A DNA stretch of 59,184 nt, from the NCBI GenBank assembly GCA_028291055.1, contig JAQGIP010000052.1:1-59184 (forward strand), in the 5' to 3' direction. This document shows positions 16,649 through 26,102 of the stretch, in pieces; the stretch's first letter is position 1; every line of letters begins with the position of its first letter. The stretch is from Caulobacter sp. Its GTDB lineage: Bacteria > Pseudomonadota > Alphaproteobacteria > Caulobacterales > Caulobacteraceae. Position numbers and translations under genes: made by a program. Under the pieces are notes generated by a model. It did not search any database. It saw only the letters and a list, made by a program, of their open reading frames with translations, and was not told where the DNA came from.

Positions 16649-17953
16649 TCAGCGGCCGTCCGTCCGCATCGGCGGGGTCTTGCCGAGGTCGATGATCAGC
16701 CGCGCGACCAGATAGTAGCGGGGGGTCACGGTGGTCGTGTCCATCCACTCATGGTCGGTGTGGAAGTCGCCGCCCACCGGCCCCAGGCCGTCGATGGCCG
16801 CCGCGCCCTCGGCCGAGGCCAGGGCCGATTCCGAGGCGCCGCCGTTGCCGGCCAGCCCCAAAGGCCTGCCCAATTCGCCATAGATGCGCTGGGCGCGGGC
16901 CGCCAGGCCGGCGGTGCCGGGGTTGTCGCCCAGCGGCGGGAAGTTGCCGGTGCGGCTCACCTCGACCGTGGTGTCGGGCACCAGGGTGGTCTTGGCGTTG
17001 GCCTGGAAGACGCCGGTGATGCGGTCGTAGTCCTCCAGCTTGCGCACCCGCACATTGATGGTGGCGGAGGCCAGGTCGGGGATGACGTTGGTCCGCTCGC
17101 CGGCCCGCAGGACGGTCAGGTTGACCGTCTCCTGGTCGCCGGAATGGGGGAACTTATCCAGCACCAGCAGCTGGTGCAGCAGCTCCACCGCGGCGTTGCG
17201 GCCGTTCTGGGGCGCGACGCCGGCATGGGCGGCGCGGCCGTGCACGTCGATGCGGATATTGGCCGAGCCCTTGCGCCACACGGTGACGGCGTCCGGCGCG
17301 TCGCCGGGCTCCATGTTCAGCTCCACGTCGTGCTCGCGCGACAACTTCTTGATCAGCTGGGTGGAGCCGGGCGAGCCGGTCTCCTCGCTGCCGTCGATCA
17401 GGACGGTGATCTTCGCATAGTCCTTGTGGCCCAGGCCTTTCAGCACCTCCAGCACGGTCAGGGCCTCGACCACCCCGCCCTTCTCGTCGGTGATCCCCGG
17501 TCCGCTGATGCGCTCGCCGTTGACGCTCCACGACCATTTGGCCGTCGTGCCCTTGGGAAACACCGTGTCGATGTGGGCGATGATCAGGATGCGGACCTTG
17601 CCCGCGCCGGTCAGGGTGAAGACCAGGTTGTCGGCGGCCACGTCGGGCGCTTCCGACTTCGCCACCTCGACCGCGGCGCCCAGGGCCTTGAAGCGCGGGA
17701 TCAGGATGGCGTGGATCCTGGCCGCGCCCTCCAGGTCGCCGGTCTGGGAATCGATGGCCACCAGCTGCTTCAGCAGGTCCAGCGCCCCCGGCGTGGCGGC
17801 TTCCACCGCCTTCCAGACCTTCTCGTCGCGCTTGCCGGCCTTGATCGGCTTGACCGCCGGCGCCTTGGCGGGCGGCGCCTTCTCCTCGGCCAGGGCCGGC
17901 CCCGCCAGAAGCGCCATCGCCGCCGTCGTCATCCACGCCGCTTGCCAACGCAT
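16649..17953 (-). CDS. Secreted M20 family metallopeptidase (glutamate carboxypeptidase-like)
   Basis: 434-residue zinc peptidase of the M20 family, probably periplasmic. A signal peptide (MRWQAAWMTTAAMALLAGPA, cleavage near ALA-EE) is followed by the metal site motifs IIAHIDTVFPKGT, GITDEKGGVVEAL and DGSEETGSPGS, and the dimerisation-domain HGRAAHAGVAP. The pattern is closest to carboxypeptidase G2-type enzymes, which remove C-terminal glutamate, but substrate assignment is inference. I chose ATG at 17951-17953; an ATG 7 codons upstream is possible. Transcribed divergently from the NDUFA9-like gene. Confidence 0.88.
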   Translation of the reverse strand: MRWQAAWMTTAAMALLAGPALAEEKAPPAKAPAVKPIKAGKRDEKVWKAVEAATPGALDLLKQLVAIDSQTGDLEGAARIHAILIPRFKALGAAVEVAKSEAPDVAADNLVFTLTGAGKVRILIIAHIDTVFPKGTTAKWSWSVNGERISGPGITDEKGGVVEALTVLEVLKGLGHKDYAKITVLIDGSEETGSPGSTQLIKKLSREHDVELNMEPGDAPDAVTVWRKGSANIRIDVHGRAAHAGVAPQNGRNAAVELLHQLLVLDKFPHSGDQETVNLTVLRAGERTNVIPDLASATINVRVRKLEDYDRITGVFQANAKTTLVPDTTVEVSRTGNFPPLGDNPGTAGLAARAQRIYGELGRPLGLAGNGGASESALASAEGAAAIDGLGPVGGDFHTDHEWMDTTTVTPRYYLVARLIIDLGKTPPMRTDGR

Positions 17954-18077
17954 GCCCGTACCCTCGTGACCCAAAACGCGGTCACGCTAACCATGCCCGG
18001 GCCGTCTGGAAAGCCGCCCGCATTGCGCGTCGCGGCGGCGTGGTCTATCCGACCCTCGACATCTAAGGACGATAAGC

Positions 18078-19064
18078 ATGCAGGGTCTGGTCACCGTTTT
18101 CGGCGGCACGGGGTTCGTGGGCCGTCAGGTGGTGCGCGCATTGGCCAAACAGGGCCTGCGCGTCCGGGTCGCCGCGCGCAACGCGGGGCGCGGCTATCGC
18201 ATGCGCATGCTGGGCGATGTCGGCCAGATCGAGGTGGTCCAGGCCAACATCCGCTCGCCGCTTTCCGTCGAGCGCGCACTGATCGGCGCGGAGACCTGCA
18301 TCAACCTGGTGGGCGTCGGCTATGAAAGCGGCCGCCAGGGCTTCCAGGCCGTGCATGTGATGGGCGCCAGGACCGTGGCCGAAACCGCCAGGGCCAAGGG
18401 CGTCACCCGCTTCGTCCAGCTGTCCGCCATCGGCGCCGATACGGGCTCGGCCTGCAAATACGCCCGCACCAAGGGCGAGGGCGAAGCCGCCGTGCGCGCC
18501 GTCTATCCCGATGCGGTGATCCTGCGCCCGGCCTTCATCTTCGGCCAGGAGGACAGCCTCCTCAACACCGCCGCCCTGATGGCCTCGCTGAGCCCCGTCC
18601 TGCCGGTGATCGGTGGAACCAACGGCCCGAAGCTGCAACCCGTTTGGGTCTCCGACGTGGCCGCCGCCGTGGCCAAGGCCGTCATCGACCCGGCCTGCGC
18701 CGGCCGCACCTACGAACTGGCCGGCCCGTCCGTGCTCACCCTGCGCGAACTGCTGCAGTTCGTGCTGCGTGAAACGGGCCGCTCCCGCGTCCTGCTGCCG
18801 CTGCCCTATGCGGTGGCCGACCTTGTCGGCATCGGCGGCGACATCATGGCCGGCCTGCGCGGCATGGTGGGCCTGGTCCCCCCGCCGCCGCTGACCCGCG
18901 ACTACGTCGAGCTTCTGAAGAGCGACAACGTCGCCGACCCGGCCCTGCCCGGCCTGGCCGAGCTGGGCGTCACGCCCGCCGCCCTGGAGGCCATCGCGCC
19001 CACCTACCTCTACCGCTACCGCAAGGGCGGACAGTACGCCGAACTGCCCGCCGGGGCCTACTGA
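18078..19064 (+). CDS. NDUFA9-like NAD(P)-binding Rossmann protein (complex I accessory type)
   Basis: 328-residue atypical short-chain dehydrogenase, similar to the complex I accessory subunit NDUFA9 and common in alphaproteobacteria. The nucleotide site is VTVFGGTGFVGRQVVRAL (residues 5-22), followed by RVAARNAGRG; CINLVGVGYESG and FVQLSAIGAD match the family, while YARTKGEGE replaces the usual YxxxK. ATG at 18078 follows AAGGA. It may bind a nucleotide structurally rather than catalyse a reaction. Convergent with uppP. Confidence 0.88.
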   Translation: MQGLVTVFGGTGFVGRQVVRALAKQGLRVRVAARNAGRGYRMRMLGDVGQIEVVQANIRSPLSVERALIGAETCINLVGVGYESGRQGFQAVHVMGARTVAETARAKGVTRFVQLSAIGADTGSACKYARTKGEGEAAVRAVYPDAVILRPAFIFGQEDSLLNTAALMASLSPVLPVIGGTNGPKLQPVWVSDVAAAVAKAVIDPACAGRTYELAGPSVLTLRELLQFVLRETGRSRVLLPLPYAVADLVGIGGDIMAGLRGMVGLVPPPPLTRDYVELLKSDNVADPALPGLAELGVTPAALEAIAPTYLYRYRKGGQYAELPAGAY

Positions 19065-19080
19065 GGCCCGGCGCCGTCCA

Positions 19081-19095
19081 GGCCCGTCGGGCCTA
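19081..19095. terminator. Possible bidirectional hairpin between convergent genes
   Basis: AGGCCCG-T-CGGGCCT is a perfect 7-bp palindrome lying between the end of the NDUFA9-like gene and the uppP stop. No T tract on either side, so its role as a terminator is only suggestive. Confidence 0.35.
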
Positions 19096-19899
19096 GATCA
19101 CCTTCATGTAGAGCAGGCCCAGGCCCAGGGCGCCGACCACGATCCGCCACCAGGCGAAGGGCGTGAACCCGCGCCGCTCGACGACGGCCAGCATCCAGCG
19201 GATGACGACGATGGCCACGATGAAGGACACCACGAAGCCGACGCCGATAAGGCCCAGATCGTGGCCATGGATCATGGTGCGGTTTTCCCAGGCGTCCTTG
19301 GCGAAGGCGGCGCCCATGGTGGGGATGGCCAGGAAGAAGGAGAATTCCGCCGCCGCCTTCTTGTCGAGGCCGAGCAGCAGGCCGCCGGCGATGGTCGAGC
19401 CGGAGCGCGACACGCCCGGCACCAGCGACAGCAGCTGGAAGAGGCCGATACCGATGGCCGTGCCGAGGCTGAGCTTCATGGCGTCACGGGTGCGCGGCGC
19501 CGGGGCGAACCGCTCAAGCAGCAGCAACGCGATGCCGCCGAGCAGCAGCGACCAGCAGATGATCAGCGGGCTGTCGAACAGCACCTCCTTGATGAACTTG
19601 TAGACCGTGACCCCGGCGATCACCGCCGGGATGAAGGCCAGCAGCACCGTCAGCACGAAGCGCCGCGCCTGCGGATCGGTGGGCAGGCGCAGCAGCACAT
19701 TCCACAGCCGCTGGAAGTAGACCACCACCACGGCCAGGATCGCGCCCAGCTGGATCAGCACGATGAAGGTGTTCCAGGGCACGTCGCCCAGGTGCAGCGC
19801 CGTCTTGGCCAGCAGCAGGTGGCCGGTGGACGACACCGGGATGAATTCGGTCAGGCCCTCGATCAGGCCCAGGAAGATGGCGATCAGCCAGTCGGTCAT
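19093..19899 (-). CDS. uppP: Undecaprenyl-diphosphatase (UppP/BacA)
   Basis: Inner-membrane phosphatase that recycles undecaprenyl pyrophosphate for peptidoglycan and surface glycan synthesis. The family motifs are EGLTEFIPVSSTGHL (residues 14-28, (E/Q)xxxE plus SSTGH) and LVPGVSRSGSTIAGG (near residues 163-177). It has 268 residues and about eight membrane segments, which is normal. ATG at 19897-19899. The start is divergent from gltD; the intervening 191 bp contain the palindromes listed separately. Confidence 0.96.
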   Translation of the reverse strand: MTDWLIAIFLGLIEGLTEFIPVSSTGHLLLAKTALHLGDVPWNTFIVLIQLGAILAVVVVYFQRLWNVLLRLPTDPQARRFVLTVLLAFIPAVIAGVTVYKFIKEVLFDSPLIICWSLLLGGIALLLLERFAPAPRTRDAMKLSLGTAIGIGLFQLLSLVPGVSRSGSTIAGGLLLGLDKKAAAEFSFFLAIPTMGAAFAKDAWENRTMIHGHDLGLIGVGFVVSFIVAIVVIRWMLAVVERRGFTPFAWWRIVVGALGLGLLYMKVI

Positions 19900-19933
19900 C
19901 GATGCTCTCGACGTTGGGGGTTACAAGGCATAA

Positions 19934-19946
19934 TCCACAAAGTGGA
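19934..19946. promoter_or_regulatory. Palindrome TCCAC-aaa-GTGGA upstream of gltD and uppP
   Basis: 5-bp arms TCCAC/GTGGA with a 3-nt spacer, in the divergent uppP-gltD intergenic region, close to the uppP start. It shares the half-site GTGGAC with the palindrome at 20004-20024. Candidate operator; the regulator is unknown. Confidence 0.4.
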
Positions 19947-19970
19947 CGATATTTGCGGCATTCTTGATCG

Positions 19971-19989
19971 GGCCGGTCACAAACCGGCC
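19971..19989. promoter_or_regulatory. Palindrome GGCCGGT-cacaa-ACCGGCC
   Basis: Perfect 7-bp arms (19971-19977 and 19983-19989) with a 5-nt loop, midway between the two GTGGAC-containing palindromes in the uppP-gltD interval. It could be an operator or, in RNA, a leader hairpin; there is no T run after it. Confidence 0.4.
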
Positions 19990-20003
19990 AGAGTCGACAA
20001 AAA

Positions 20004-20024
20004 ATAGTCCAATCGGTGGACTAT
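20004..20024. promoter_or_regulatory. Palindrome ATAGTCCA-atcgg-TGGACTAT upstream of gltD
   Basis: Perfect 8-bp arms (20004-20011, 20017-20024) with a 5-nt spacer, 66 bp before the gltD start. This is the geometry of a dimeric regulator site. It shares TGGAC half-sites with 19934-19946, so the two may bind the same protein. Regulation of glutamate synthase is the natural inference. Confidence 0.5.
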
Positions 20025-20090
20025 AGCGTTTTCAGGGTCAAATTTGCCCCCATAGAGACCGGCCAGACCTCGGGAAGGGAAAGTCCGGCC

Positions 20091-21539
20091 ATGGCCGAGC
20101 GCATGTTGAAGTTCACCACCGTCGAACGCCGCACGCCGCAAAAGCGCGCCGCGGAAACGCGCGACCGTGATTTCCATGAGATCTACGCCGATTTCATCGA
20201 TGAGAAGGCTTCCGAGCAGGCGTCGCGCTGCTCCCAGTGCGGCATCCCCTTCTGCCAGACCCATTGCCCCCTGCACAACAACATCCCCGACTGGTTGCGG
20301 ATGACCGCCGCCGGGCGCCTGCAGGAAGCCTATGACCTGTCGCAGGCGACCAACAACATGCCCGAGATCTGCGGCCGCATCTGCCCGCAGGATCGCCTGT
20401 GCGAAGGCAACTGCGTCATCGAGCAGTCGGGGCACGGCACCGTCACCATCGGCTCGGTCGAACGCTATCTGAGCGACAAGGCCTGGGAGGCCGGCTGGGT
20501 CAAGCCGCTCACGCCCCGCGCCGCCCGCAGCCAGTCCATCGGCATCATCGGCGCCGGACCGGCCGGCCTCGCCGCCGCCGAGCAGCTGCGCGAAGAGGGC
20601 TACAGCGTCACCGTCTATGACCGCCACGACCGGGCCGGCGGCCTGCTGATCTACGGCATCCCCGGCTTCAAGCTGGAAAAGGACGTGGTCGAGCGGCGCA
20701 CACGTCGCCTCGCCGACGGCGGCATCATCTTCAAGCTCGGCTTCGAGGTCGGCCGCGACGCCACCCTGGCGCAGCTGCGCGAGCAACACGACGCCGTGCT
20801 GATCGCCACGGGTGTCTATCAGGCCCGCGACCTTACCGTCCCGGGCGTGGGTTCGAACGGCGTGGTGCCGGCGCTCGACTATTTGATCGCCTCCAACCGC
20901 AAGGGCTTCGGCGACGACGTGCCGGCCTATGAGTCGGGCGAGCTGAACGCCGAAGGCAAGGATGTGGTGGTCATCGGCGGCGGCGACACCGCCATGGATT
21001 GCGTGCGCACGGCGGTGCGCCAGGGCGCCTCCTCCGTCACCTGCCTCTACCGCCGCGACAAGGCCAACATGCCGGGCTCGTTGCGCGAAGTGACCAACGC
21101 CGAGGAAGAGGGCGTGGTGTTCGAATGGCTGGCCGCGCCGCGCGCCGTCACCGGCGAGGCCGCCGGCGTTTCCGGCGTGCGCGCCGCGCGCATGCGGCTG
21201 GGCCCGCCGGACTCATCGGGCCGCCAGGCGCCGGAAGAGATCGAGGGCGGCGACTTCGAACGCCCCGCCGGCCTGGTCATCAAGGCCCTGGGCTTCGATC
21301 CGGAAGACCTGCCCACCGCCTTTGCCGAACCCACCCTGAAGACCAGCCGCTGGGGCACGATCCGCGCAGACCTGAAGACGCTTGAAACCAACCTCGACGG
21401 CGTCTTCGCCGCCGGCGACATCGTGCGCGGCGCCTCGCTCGTGGTCTGGGCCATCCGCGACGGCCGCGACGCGGCCGACAGCATCCATAGCTGGCTACAG
21501 GCCAGGGCGGCCTCACCAGCCCTCATCGCGGCGGAGTGA
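20091..21539 (+). CDS. gltD: Glutamate synthase (NADPH) small subunit
   Basis: The beta subunit of NADPH-GOGAT, passing electrons from NADPH through FAD and Fe-S clusters to GltB. N-terminal cysteines for two 4Fe-4S clusters are in CSQCGIPFCQTHCP and CGRICPQDRLCEGNC. The FAD site is GIIGAGPAGLAAAEQL and the NADPH site VVVIGGGDTAMDCVRTA; AAGDIVRGASLVVWAI closes the C-terminal part. 482 residues from ATG 20091, with GGGAAGGGA 11 nt upstream. It precedes gltB with only 5 bp between, so they form an operon. Confidence 0.97.
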   Translation: MAERMLKFTTVERRTPQKRAAETRDRDFHEIYADFIDEKASEQASRCSQCGIPFCQTHCPLHNNIPDWLRMTAAGRLQEAYDLSQATNNMPEICGRICPQDRLCEGNCVIEQSGHGTVTIGSVERYLSDKAWEAGWVKPLTPRAARSQSIGIIGAGPAGLAAAEQLREEGYSVTVYDRHDRAGGLLIYGIPGFKLEKDVVERRTRRLADGGIIFKLGFEVGRDATLAQLREQHDAVLIATGVYQARDLTVPGVGSNGVVPALDYLIASNRKGFGDDVPAYESGELNAEGKDVVVIGGGDTAMDCVRTAVRQGASSVTCLYRRDKANMPGSLREVTNAEEEGVVFEWLAAPRAVTGEAAGVSGVRAARMRLGPPDSSGRQAPEEIEGGDFERPAGLVIKALGFDPEDLPTAFAEPTLKTSRWGTIRADLKTLETNLDGVFAAGDIVRGASLVVWAIRDGRDAADSIHSWLQARAASPALIAAE

Positions 21540-21544
21540 CGATC

Positions 21545-24500
21545 ATGACGATCCGTGAAACCGACACCGAACGCTATCACCGCAACCGCCAGGCGCTGAT
21601 CGACGGCCACGCCTACGATCCGTCCACCGAGCGCGACGCCTGCGGCGTGGGCCTGGTCTGCGCCATCGACGGCCAACCCCGGCGTGAAGTGGTCGAGCTG
21701 GCCATCAAGGCCCTGAAGGCCGTCTGGCACCGCGGCGCCATCGACGCCGACGGCAAGACCGGCGACGGCGCGGGCATCCTCGTCTCCGTGCCGCAGGACT
21801 TCTTCGCCGCCCATGTGGAGGCCATCGGCCACAAGCTGCGCCCCGGTCCCGTCGCCGTGGGCCAGGTCTTCCTGCCCCGCACCGACCTGGGCGCCCAGGA
21901 GGCCGCGCGCACCATCGTCGAGAGCGAGGCGCTACGCTTTGGCTTCTACATCTACGGCTGGCGCCAGGTGCCGGTGAACACCGCCGTGATCGGCGAGAAG
22001 GCCAATGCCTCCCGCCCCGAGATCGAGCAGATCATGCTCTCGCCCCCGGCCGGCATGGAAGGCGAGGCGCTGGAACGCGCCCTCTACCTCTGCCGCAAGC
22101 GGATCGAAAAGCGCGTGGCCCAGTCGGCCATCAACGGCTTCTACCTCTGCTCCTTCTCGGCCAAGTCCCTGATCTACAAGGGCATGTTCCTGGCCGAACA
22201 TATCGACGAATTCTATCCCGACCTGCGCGACGAACGCTTCGCCGCCGCCGTGGCCATCTTCCACCAGCGCTATTCCACCAACACCTTCCCGGAATGGCGC
22301 CTGGCCCAGCCCTTCCGCATGCTGGCCCACAACGGCGAGATCAATACGCTGAAGGGCAACGTCAACTGGATGAAGAGCCATGAGATCCGCATGGCCGCCC
22401 AGGCGTTCGGCGAGTTCGGCGACGACGTGAAGCCCGTGGTCCAGCCCGGCGGCTCCGACTCCGCCGCCCTCGACAACACCTTTGAGGTGCTGGTCCGCGC
22501 CGGCCGCGACGCCCCCATGGCCAAGGCACTGCTGATGCCCGAGGCCTGGACGGCAAAGTCCGACGAGCAGATGAAGCCGTCGCACAAGGCCCTCTACAGC
22601 TACTGCAACGCCGTCATGGAGCCGTGGGACGGCCCCGCGGCCCTGTGCGCCACCGACGGCCGCTGGGTCGTGGCCGGCAAGGACCGCAACGGCCTGCGCC
22701 CCCTGCGCGTCGCCTATACCGACGACGGCCTGGTGATCATGGGCTCCGAAGCCGGCATGTGCGGCGTCGCCGAAAACCGCATCGTGCGCAAGCTGGCCAT
22801 CGCGCCTGGCCGCATGATCGCCATCGACCTGGCGGAGGGGCGTCTCTACGGCGAAGACGAGATCGTCGACCGTCTCGCCGACGCCCACCCCTACACCGAG
22901 TGGCTGGGCAATATGGTCGATCTGGAAAAGGAGATCGGCCCCGGGCCAGAGCCGCGCAAATACGCCGGCGAGGAACTGATCCGCCGCCAGGCCGCCGCCG
23001 GCCTGTCGCTGGAGGACCTCGAACTGGTCCTGGCCCCCATGGTGGAAGACGCCAAGGAGGCCATCGGCTCGATGGGCGACGACGCCCCCCTGGCCGTGCT
23101 GTCGGACCAGTACCGGCCCCTGTCGCACTTCTTCCGACAGAACTTCAGCCAGGTGACCAACCCGCCGATCGACCCGTTGCGCGAAACGGGCGTCATGAGC
23201 CTGAAGACCCGCTTCAAGAACCTGGGCAACATCCTGGCCCAGGAAGAGACCCAGACCGACGTCTATGTGCTGGAGAGCCCCGTGCTCACCAACGGCATGT
23301 ATGAGCGCATCTTCACCCTGCTGGGCGAGAAGTCGGCGGCCATCATCGACTGCACCATGCCGCTGCCGGCGCCGGAAGCCCGGCCCGGCGACGCCCTGCG
23401 CGCCAACCTCGACCGCATCCGCGCGGACGCCGAGGACGCCGCCCTGCGCGGCTGTTCGACCATCGTGCTCAGCGATGACCTGAGCGGGCGCGACCGCGTC
23501 GCCCTGCCGATGATCCTGGCCACGGCGGGGGTGCACTCCCACCTGGTCGGCAAGGGACTGCGCTCCTACGTCTCCATCATCGTGCGTTCGGCCGAATGCC
23601 TCGACACCCACTATTTCGCGGTGCTGGTCGGCGTCGGCGCCACGGCGGTCAATGCCTGGCTGGCCCAGGAAAGCTTCCAGGACCGGCTGGACCGGGGCCT
23701 GTCGGGCGATCTGACGCTTCGCGACGTCTGCGTGAACTTCAAGACGGCCATCGAGCAGGGTCTGTTGAAGATCATCTCCAAGATGGGCATCGCGGTCATC
23801 TCCTCCTACCGCGGCGGCTACAACTTCGAAGCCGTCGGTCTGTCGCGCGCCCTGGTGGCCGAATTCTTCCCCGGCATGCCCTCGCGCATCTCCGGCATCG
23901 GCCTGGCCGGTCTGGAAACCAAGGCCGTGGAAATCCACCGCAAGGCCTGGAACCCGGCCGCCGTCAGCCTGCCGGTCGGCGGCTTCTACAAGGCGCGCCG
24001 CTCCGGCGAGGCCCACGCCTTCGAGGCGCGCCTGATCCATACGCTCCAGCACGCCGTCACCACCGGCGACTACGACCTCTACAAGCGCTGGTCCGAAGGC
24101 CTGGCCGCCGAGCAGCCGATGCAGCCGCGCGACCTGCTGGACTGGCGGCCCGACCGCACGGCCATCGGCGCCGACGACGTCGAAAGCGTCAACGAGATCA
24201 GGAAGCGCTTCGTCACCCCCGGCATGAGCCTGGGCGCCCTGTCGCCCGAAGCCCACGGCGCGCTCAACATCGCCATGAACCGCATCGGGGCCAAGTCGGT
24301 CAGCGGCGAGGGCGGCGAGGATTCCGCCCGCTACCGCCCGCTGCCCAACGGCGACAACCCCAACAGCGCCGTCAAGCAGGTGGCCTCCGGCCGCTTCGGC
24401 GTCACCGCCGAATATCTGAACCAGTGCCGGGAAATCGAGATCAAGGTCGCCCAGGGCGCCAAGCCCGGTGAGGGCGGCCAGCTACCCGGCTTCAAGGTCA

Positions 24501-26098
24501 CCGAGATGATCGCGCGCCTGCGCCACGCCACCCCCGGCGTGATGCTGATCAGCCCGCCGCCGCACCACGACATCTACTCGATCGAAGACCTGGCCCAGCT
24601 GATCTATGACTTAAAGCAGATCAACCCGGATGCGCGCGTCTGCGTGAAGCTGGTGTCGATGACCGGCATCGGCGCGATCGCCGCCGGGGTCGCCAAGGCC
24701 AAGGCGGACGTCATCCTGATCTCCGGCGCGGTCGGCGGCACGGGCGCCTCGCCCCAGACCTCGATCAAATACGCCGGCGGTCCCTGGGAAATGGGCCTGT
24801 CGGAAGCCAACCAGGTGCTGACGCTGAACAACCTGCGCCACTCCGTGCTGCTGCGCACCGACGGCGGCATCCGCACCGGCCGCGACGTGGTCATGGCCGC
24901 CATGCTGGGGGCGGAAGAGTTCGGCATCGGCACCGCCAGCCTGATCGCCATGGGCTGCATCATGGTGCGCCAGTGCCATTCCAACACCTGCCCCGTGGGC
25001 GTCTGCACCCAGGACGAGGCCCTGCGCGCCAAGTTCACCGGCACGCCGGACAAGGTGATCCAGCTCTTCTCCTTCATCGCCGAGGAGGTCCGCGAGATCC
25101 TGGCGCGGCTGGGCTATCGCAGCTTGCAGGAGATCGTCGGGCGCACCGACCTGCTGGCCCAGGTCAGCCGGGGCGGCGAACACCTGGACGACCTCGATCT
25201 CAACCCCCTGCTGGTCCGCGCCGACCCGGGCCCCAACAAGCCCTACAACACGGTGATCGGCCGCAACGAGGTGGCCGATACCCTCGACGCCCAGATCGTG
25301 CGCGACGCCGCCCCCTTCCTGCTGCGGGGCGAGAAGATGCAGCTGACCTACACGGTGCGGAATACCGCCCGGGCCATCGGCGCGCGGGTCTCCAGCCACA
25401 TCACCCGCAAGTTCGGCATGACGGCGCTCCCAGGCGGCCACCTGACCCTGGAGCTGAAGGGCTCCGCCGGCCAGAGCCTCGGCGCCTTCGCGGTCAAGGG
25501 CCTGCGCATCGAGCTGACCGGCGAGGCCAACGACTATGTGGGCAAGGGCCTGTCGGGCGGCTTCATCGTCATCCGCCCCTCGCCCCACCTGGCGTCGCCG
25601 GAGAGCAACGTCATCCTCGGCAATACCGTCCTCTATGGCGCCACGGCTGGCCGGCTTTTCGCGGCCGGCCAGGCGGGCGAGCGGTTCGCGGTGAGGAACT
25701 CCGGCGCGGTCTCCGTGGTCGAGGGCGTCGGCGCCAACGGCTGCGAATACATGACCGGCGGCACGGTGGTGATCCTCGGGCCCGTGGGCGGCAACTTCGC
25801 GGCCGGCATGACCGGCGGCATGGCCTATGTGCTGGACCTGCACGACCGCTTCGCCGCCCAGGTGAACAGGGACAGCGTCGTCGTCCAGCGCCTGGCGTCA
25901 CCCTATTGGGAGGGTCAACTCCGCGCCCTGGTGGCCGAACACGCCCATGAGACCGGCTCGGCCTTCGCCGAGGCGATCATCCGCGACTGGGACCGCATGA
26001 AGGGGATGTTCTGGCAGGTCTGCCCGAAGGAGATGATCAGCCGCATCACCCATCCGCTGAGCGAGCCTCAGGCGGCCAACGAGACCGAGAGCGCCTAG
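21545..26098 (+). CDS. gltB: Glutamate synthase (NADPH) large subunit
   Basis: The 1517-residue alpha subunit of GOGAT: glutamine amidotransferase plus FMN/3Fe-4S synthase. Cys33 in ERDACGVGLV becomes the catalytic N-terminal cysteine after loss of a ~32-residue propeptide. The class II glutaminase domain includes RYSTNTFPEWRLAQPF and HNGEINTLKGNVNWM; the synthase half has GEGGEDSARY and VAQGAKPGEGGQLPG; the 3Fe-4S cysteines are in RQCHSNTCPVGVC. I chose ATG 21545 with GGAG at 21533-21536; a GTG at 21536 overlapping the gltD stop is the alternative. Confidence 0.97.
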   Translation: MTIRETDTERYHRNRQALIDGHAYDPSTERDACGVGLVCAIDGQPRREVVELAIKALKAVWHRGAIDADGKTGDGAGILVSVPQDFFAAHVEAIGHKLRPGPVAVGQVFLPRTDLGAQEAARTIVESEALRFGFYIYGWRQVPVNTAVIGEKANASRPEIEQIMLSPPAGMEGEALERALYLCRKRIEKRVAQSAINGFYLCSFSAKSLIYKGMFLAEHIDEFYPDLRDERFAAAVAIFHQRYSTNTFPEWRLAQPFRMLAHNGEINTLKGNVNWMKSHEIRMAAQAFGEFGDDVKPVVQPGGSDSAALDNTFEVLVRAGRDAPMAKALLMPEAWTAKSDEQMKPSHKALYSYCNAVMEPWDGPAALCATDGRWVVAGKDRNGLRPLRVAYTDDGLVIMGSEAGMCGVAENRIVRKLAIAPGRMIAIDLAEGRLYGEDEIVDRLADAHPYTEWLGNMVDLEKEIGPGPEPRKYAGEELIRRQAAAGLSLEDLELVLAPMVEDAKEAIGSMGDDAPLAVLSDQYRPLSHFFRQNFSQVTNPPIDPLRETGVMSLKTRFKNLGNILAQEETQTDVYVLESPVLTNGMYERIFTLLGEKSAAIIDCTMPLPAPEARPGDALRANLDRIRADAEDAALRGCSTIVLSDDLSGRDRVALPMILATAGVHSHLVGKGLRSYVSIIVRSAECLDTHYFAVLVGVGATAVNAWLAQESFQDRLDRGLSGDLTLRDVCVNFKTAIEQGLLKIISKMGIAVISSYRGGYNFEAVGLSRALVAEFFPGMPSRISGIGLAGLETKAVEIHRKAWNPAAVSLPVGGFYKARRSGEAHAFEARLIHTLQHAVTTGDYDLYKRWSEGLAAEQPMQPRDLLDWRPDRTAIGADDVESVNEIRKRFVTPGMSLGALSPEAHGALNIAMNRIGAKSVSGEGGEDSARYRPLPNGDNPNSAVKQVASGRFGVTAEYLNQCREIEIKVAQGAKPGEGGQLPGFKVTEMIARLRHATPGVMLISPPPHHDIYSIEDLAQLIYDLKQINPDARVCVKLVSMTGIGAIAAGVAKAKADVILISGAVGGTGASPQTSIKYAGGPWEMGLSEANQVLTLNNLRHSVLLRTDGGIRTGRDVVMAAMLGAEEFGIGTASLIAMGCIMVRQCHSNTCPVGVCTQDEALRAKFTGTPDKVIQLFSFIAEEVREILARLGYRSLQEIVGRTDLLAQVSRGGEHLDDLDLNPLLVRADPGPNKPYNTVIGRNEVADTLDAQIVRDAAPFLLRGEKMQLTYTVRNTARAIGARVSSHITRKFGMTALPGGHLTLELKGSAGQSLGAFAVKGLRIELTGEANDYVGKGLSGGFIVIRPSPHLASPESNVILGNTVLYGATAGRLFAAGQAGERFAVRNSGAVSVVEGVGANGCEYMTGGTVVILGPVGGNFAAGMTGGMAYVLDLHDRFAAQVNRDSVVVQRLASPYWEGQLRALVAEHAHETGSAFAEAIIRDWDRMKGMFWQVCPKEMISRITHPLSEPQAANETESA

Positions 26099-26102
26099 TG
26101 TT

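Noticed and set aside
21932..24256. Long minus-strand open frame inside gltB
   Set aside because: Composition is a high-GC shadow (Gly/His/Ala/Val-rich, no domains) and gltB is a complete, highly conserved gene on the other strand.
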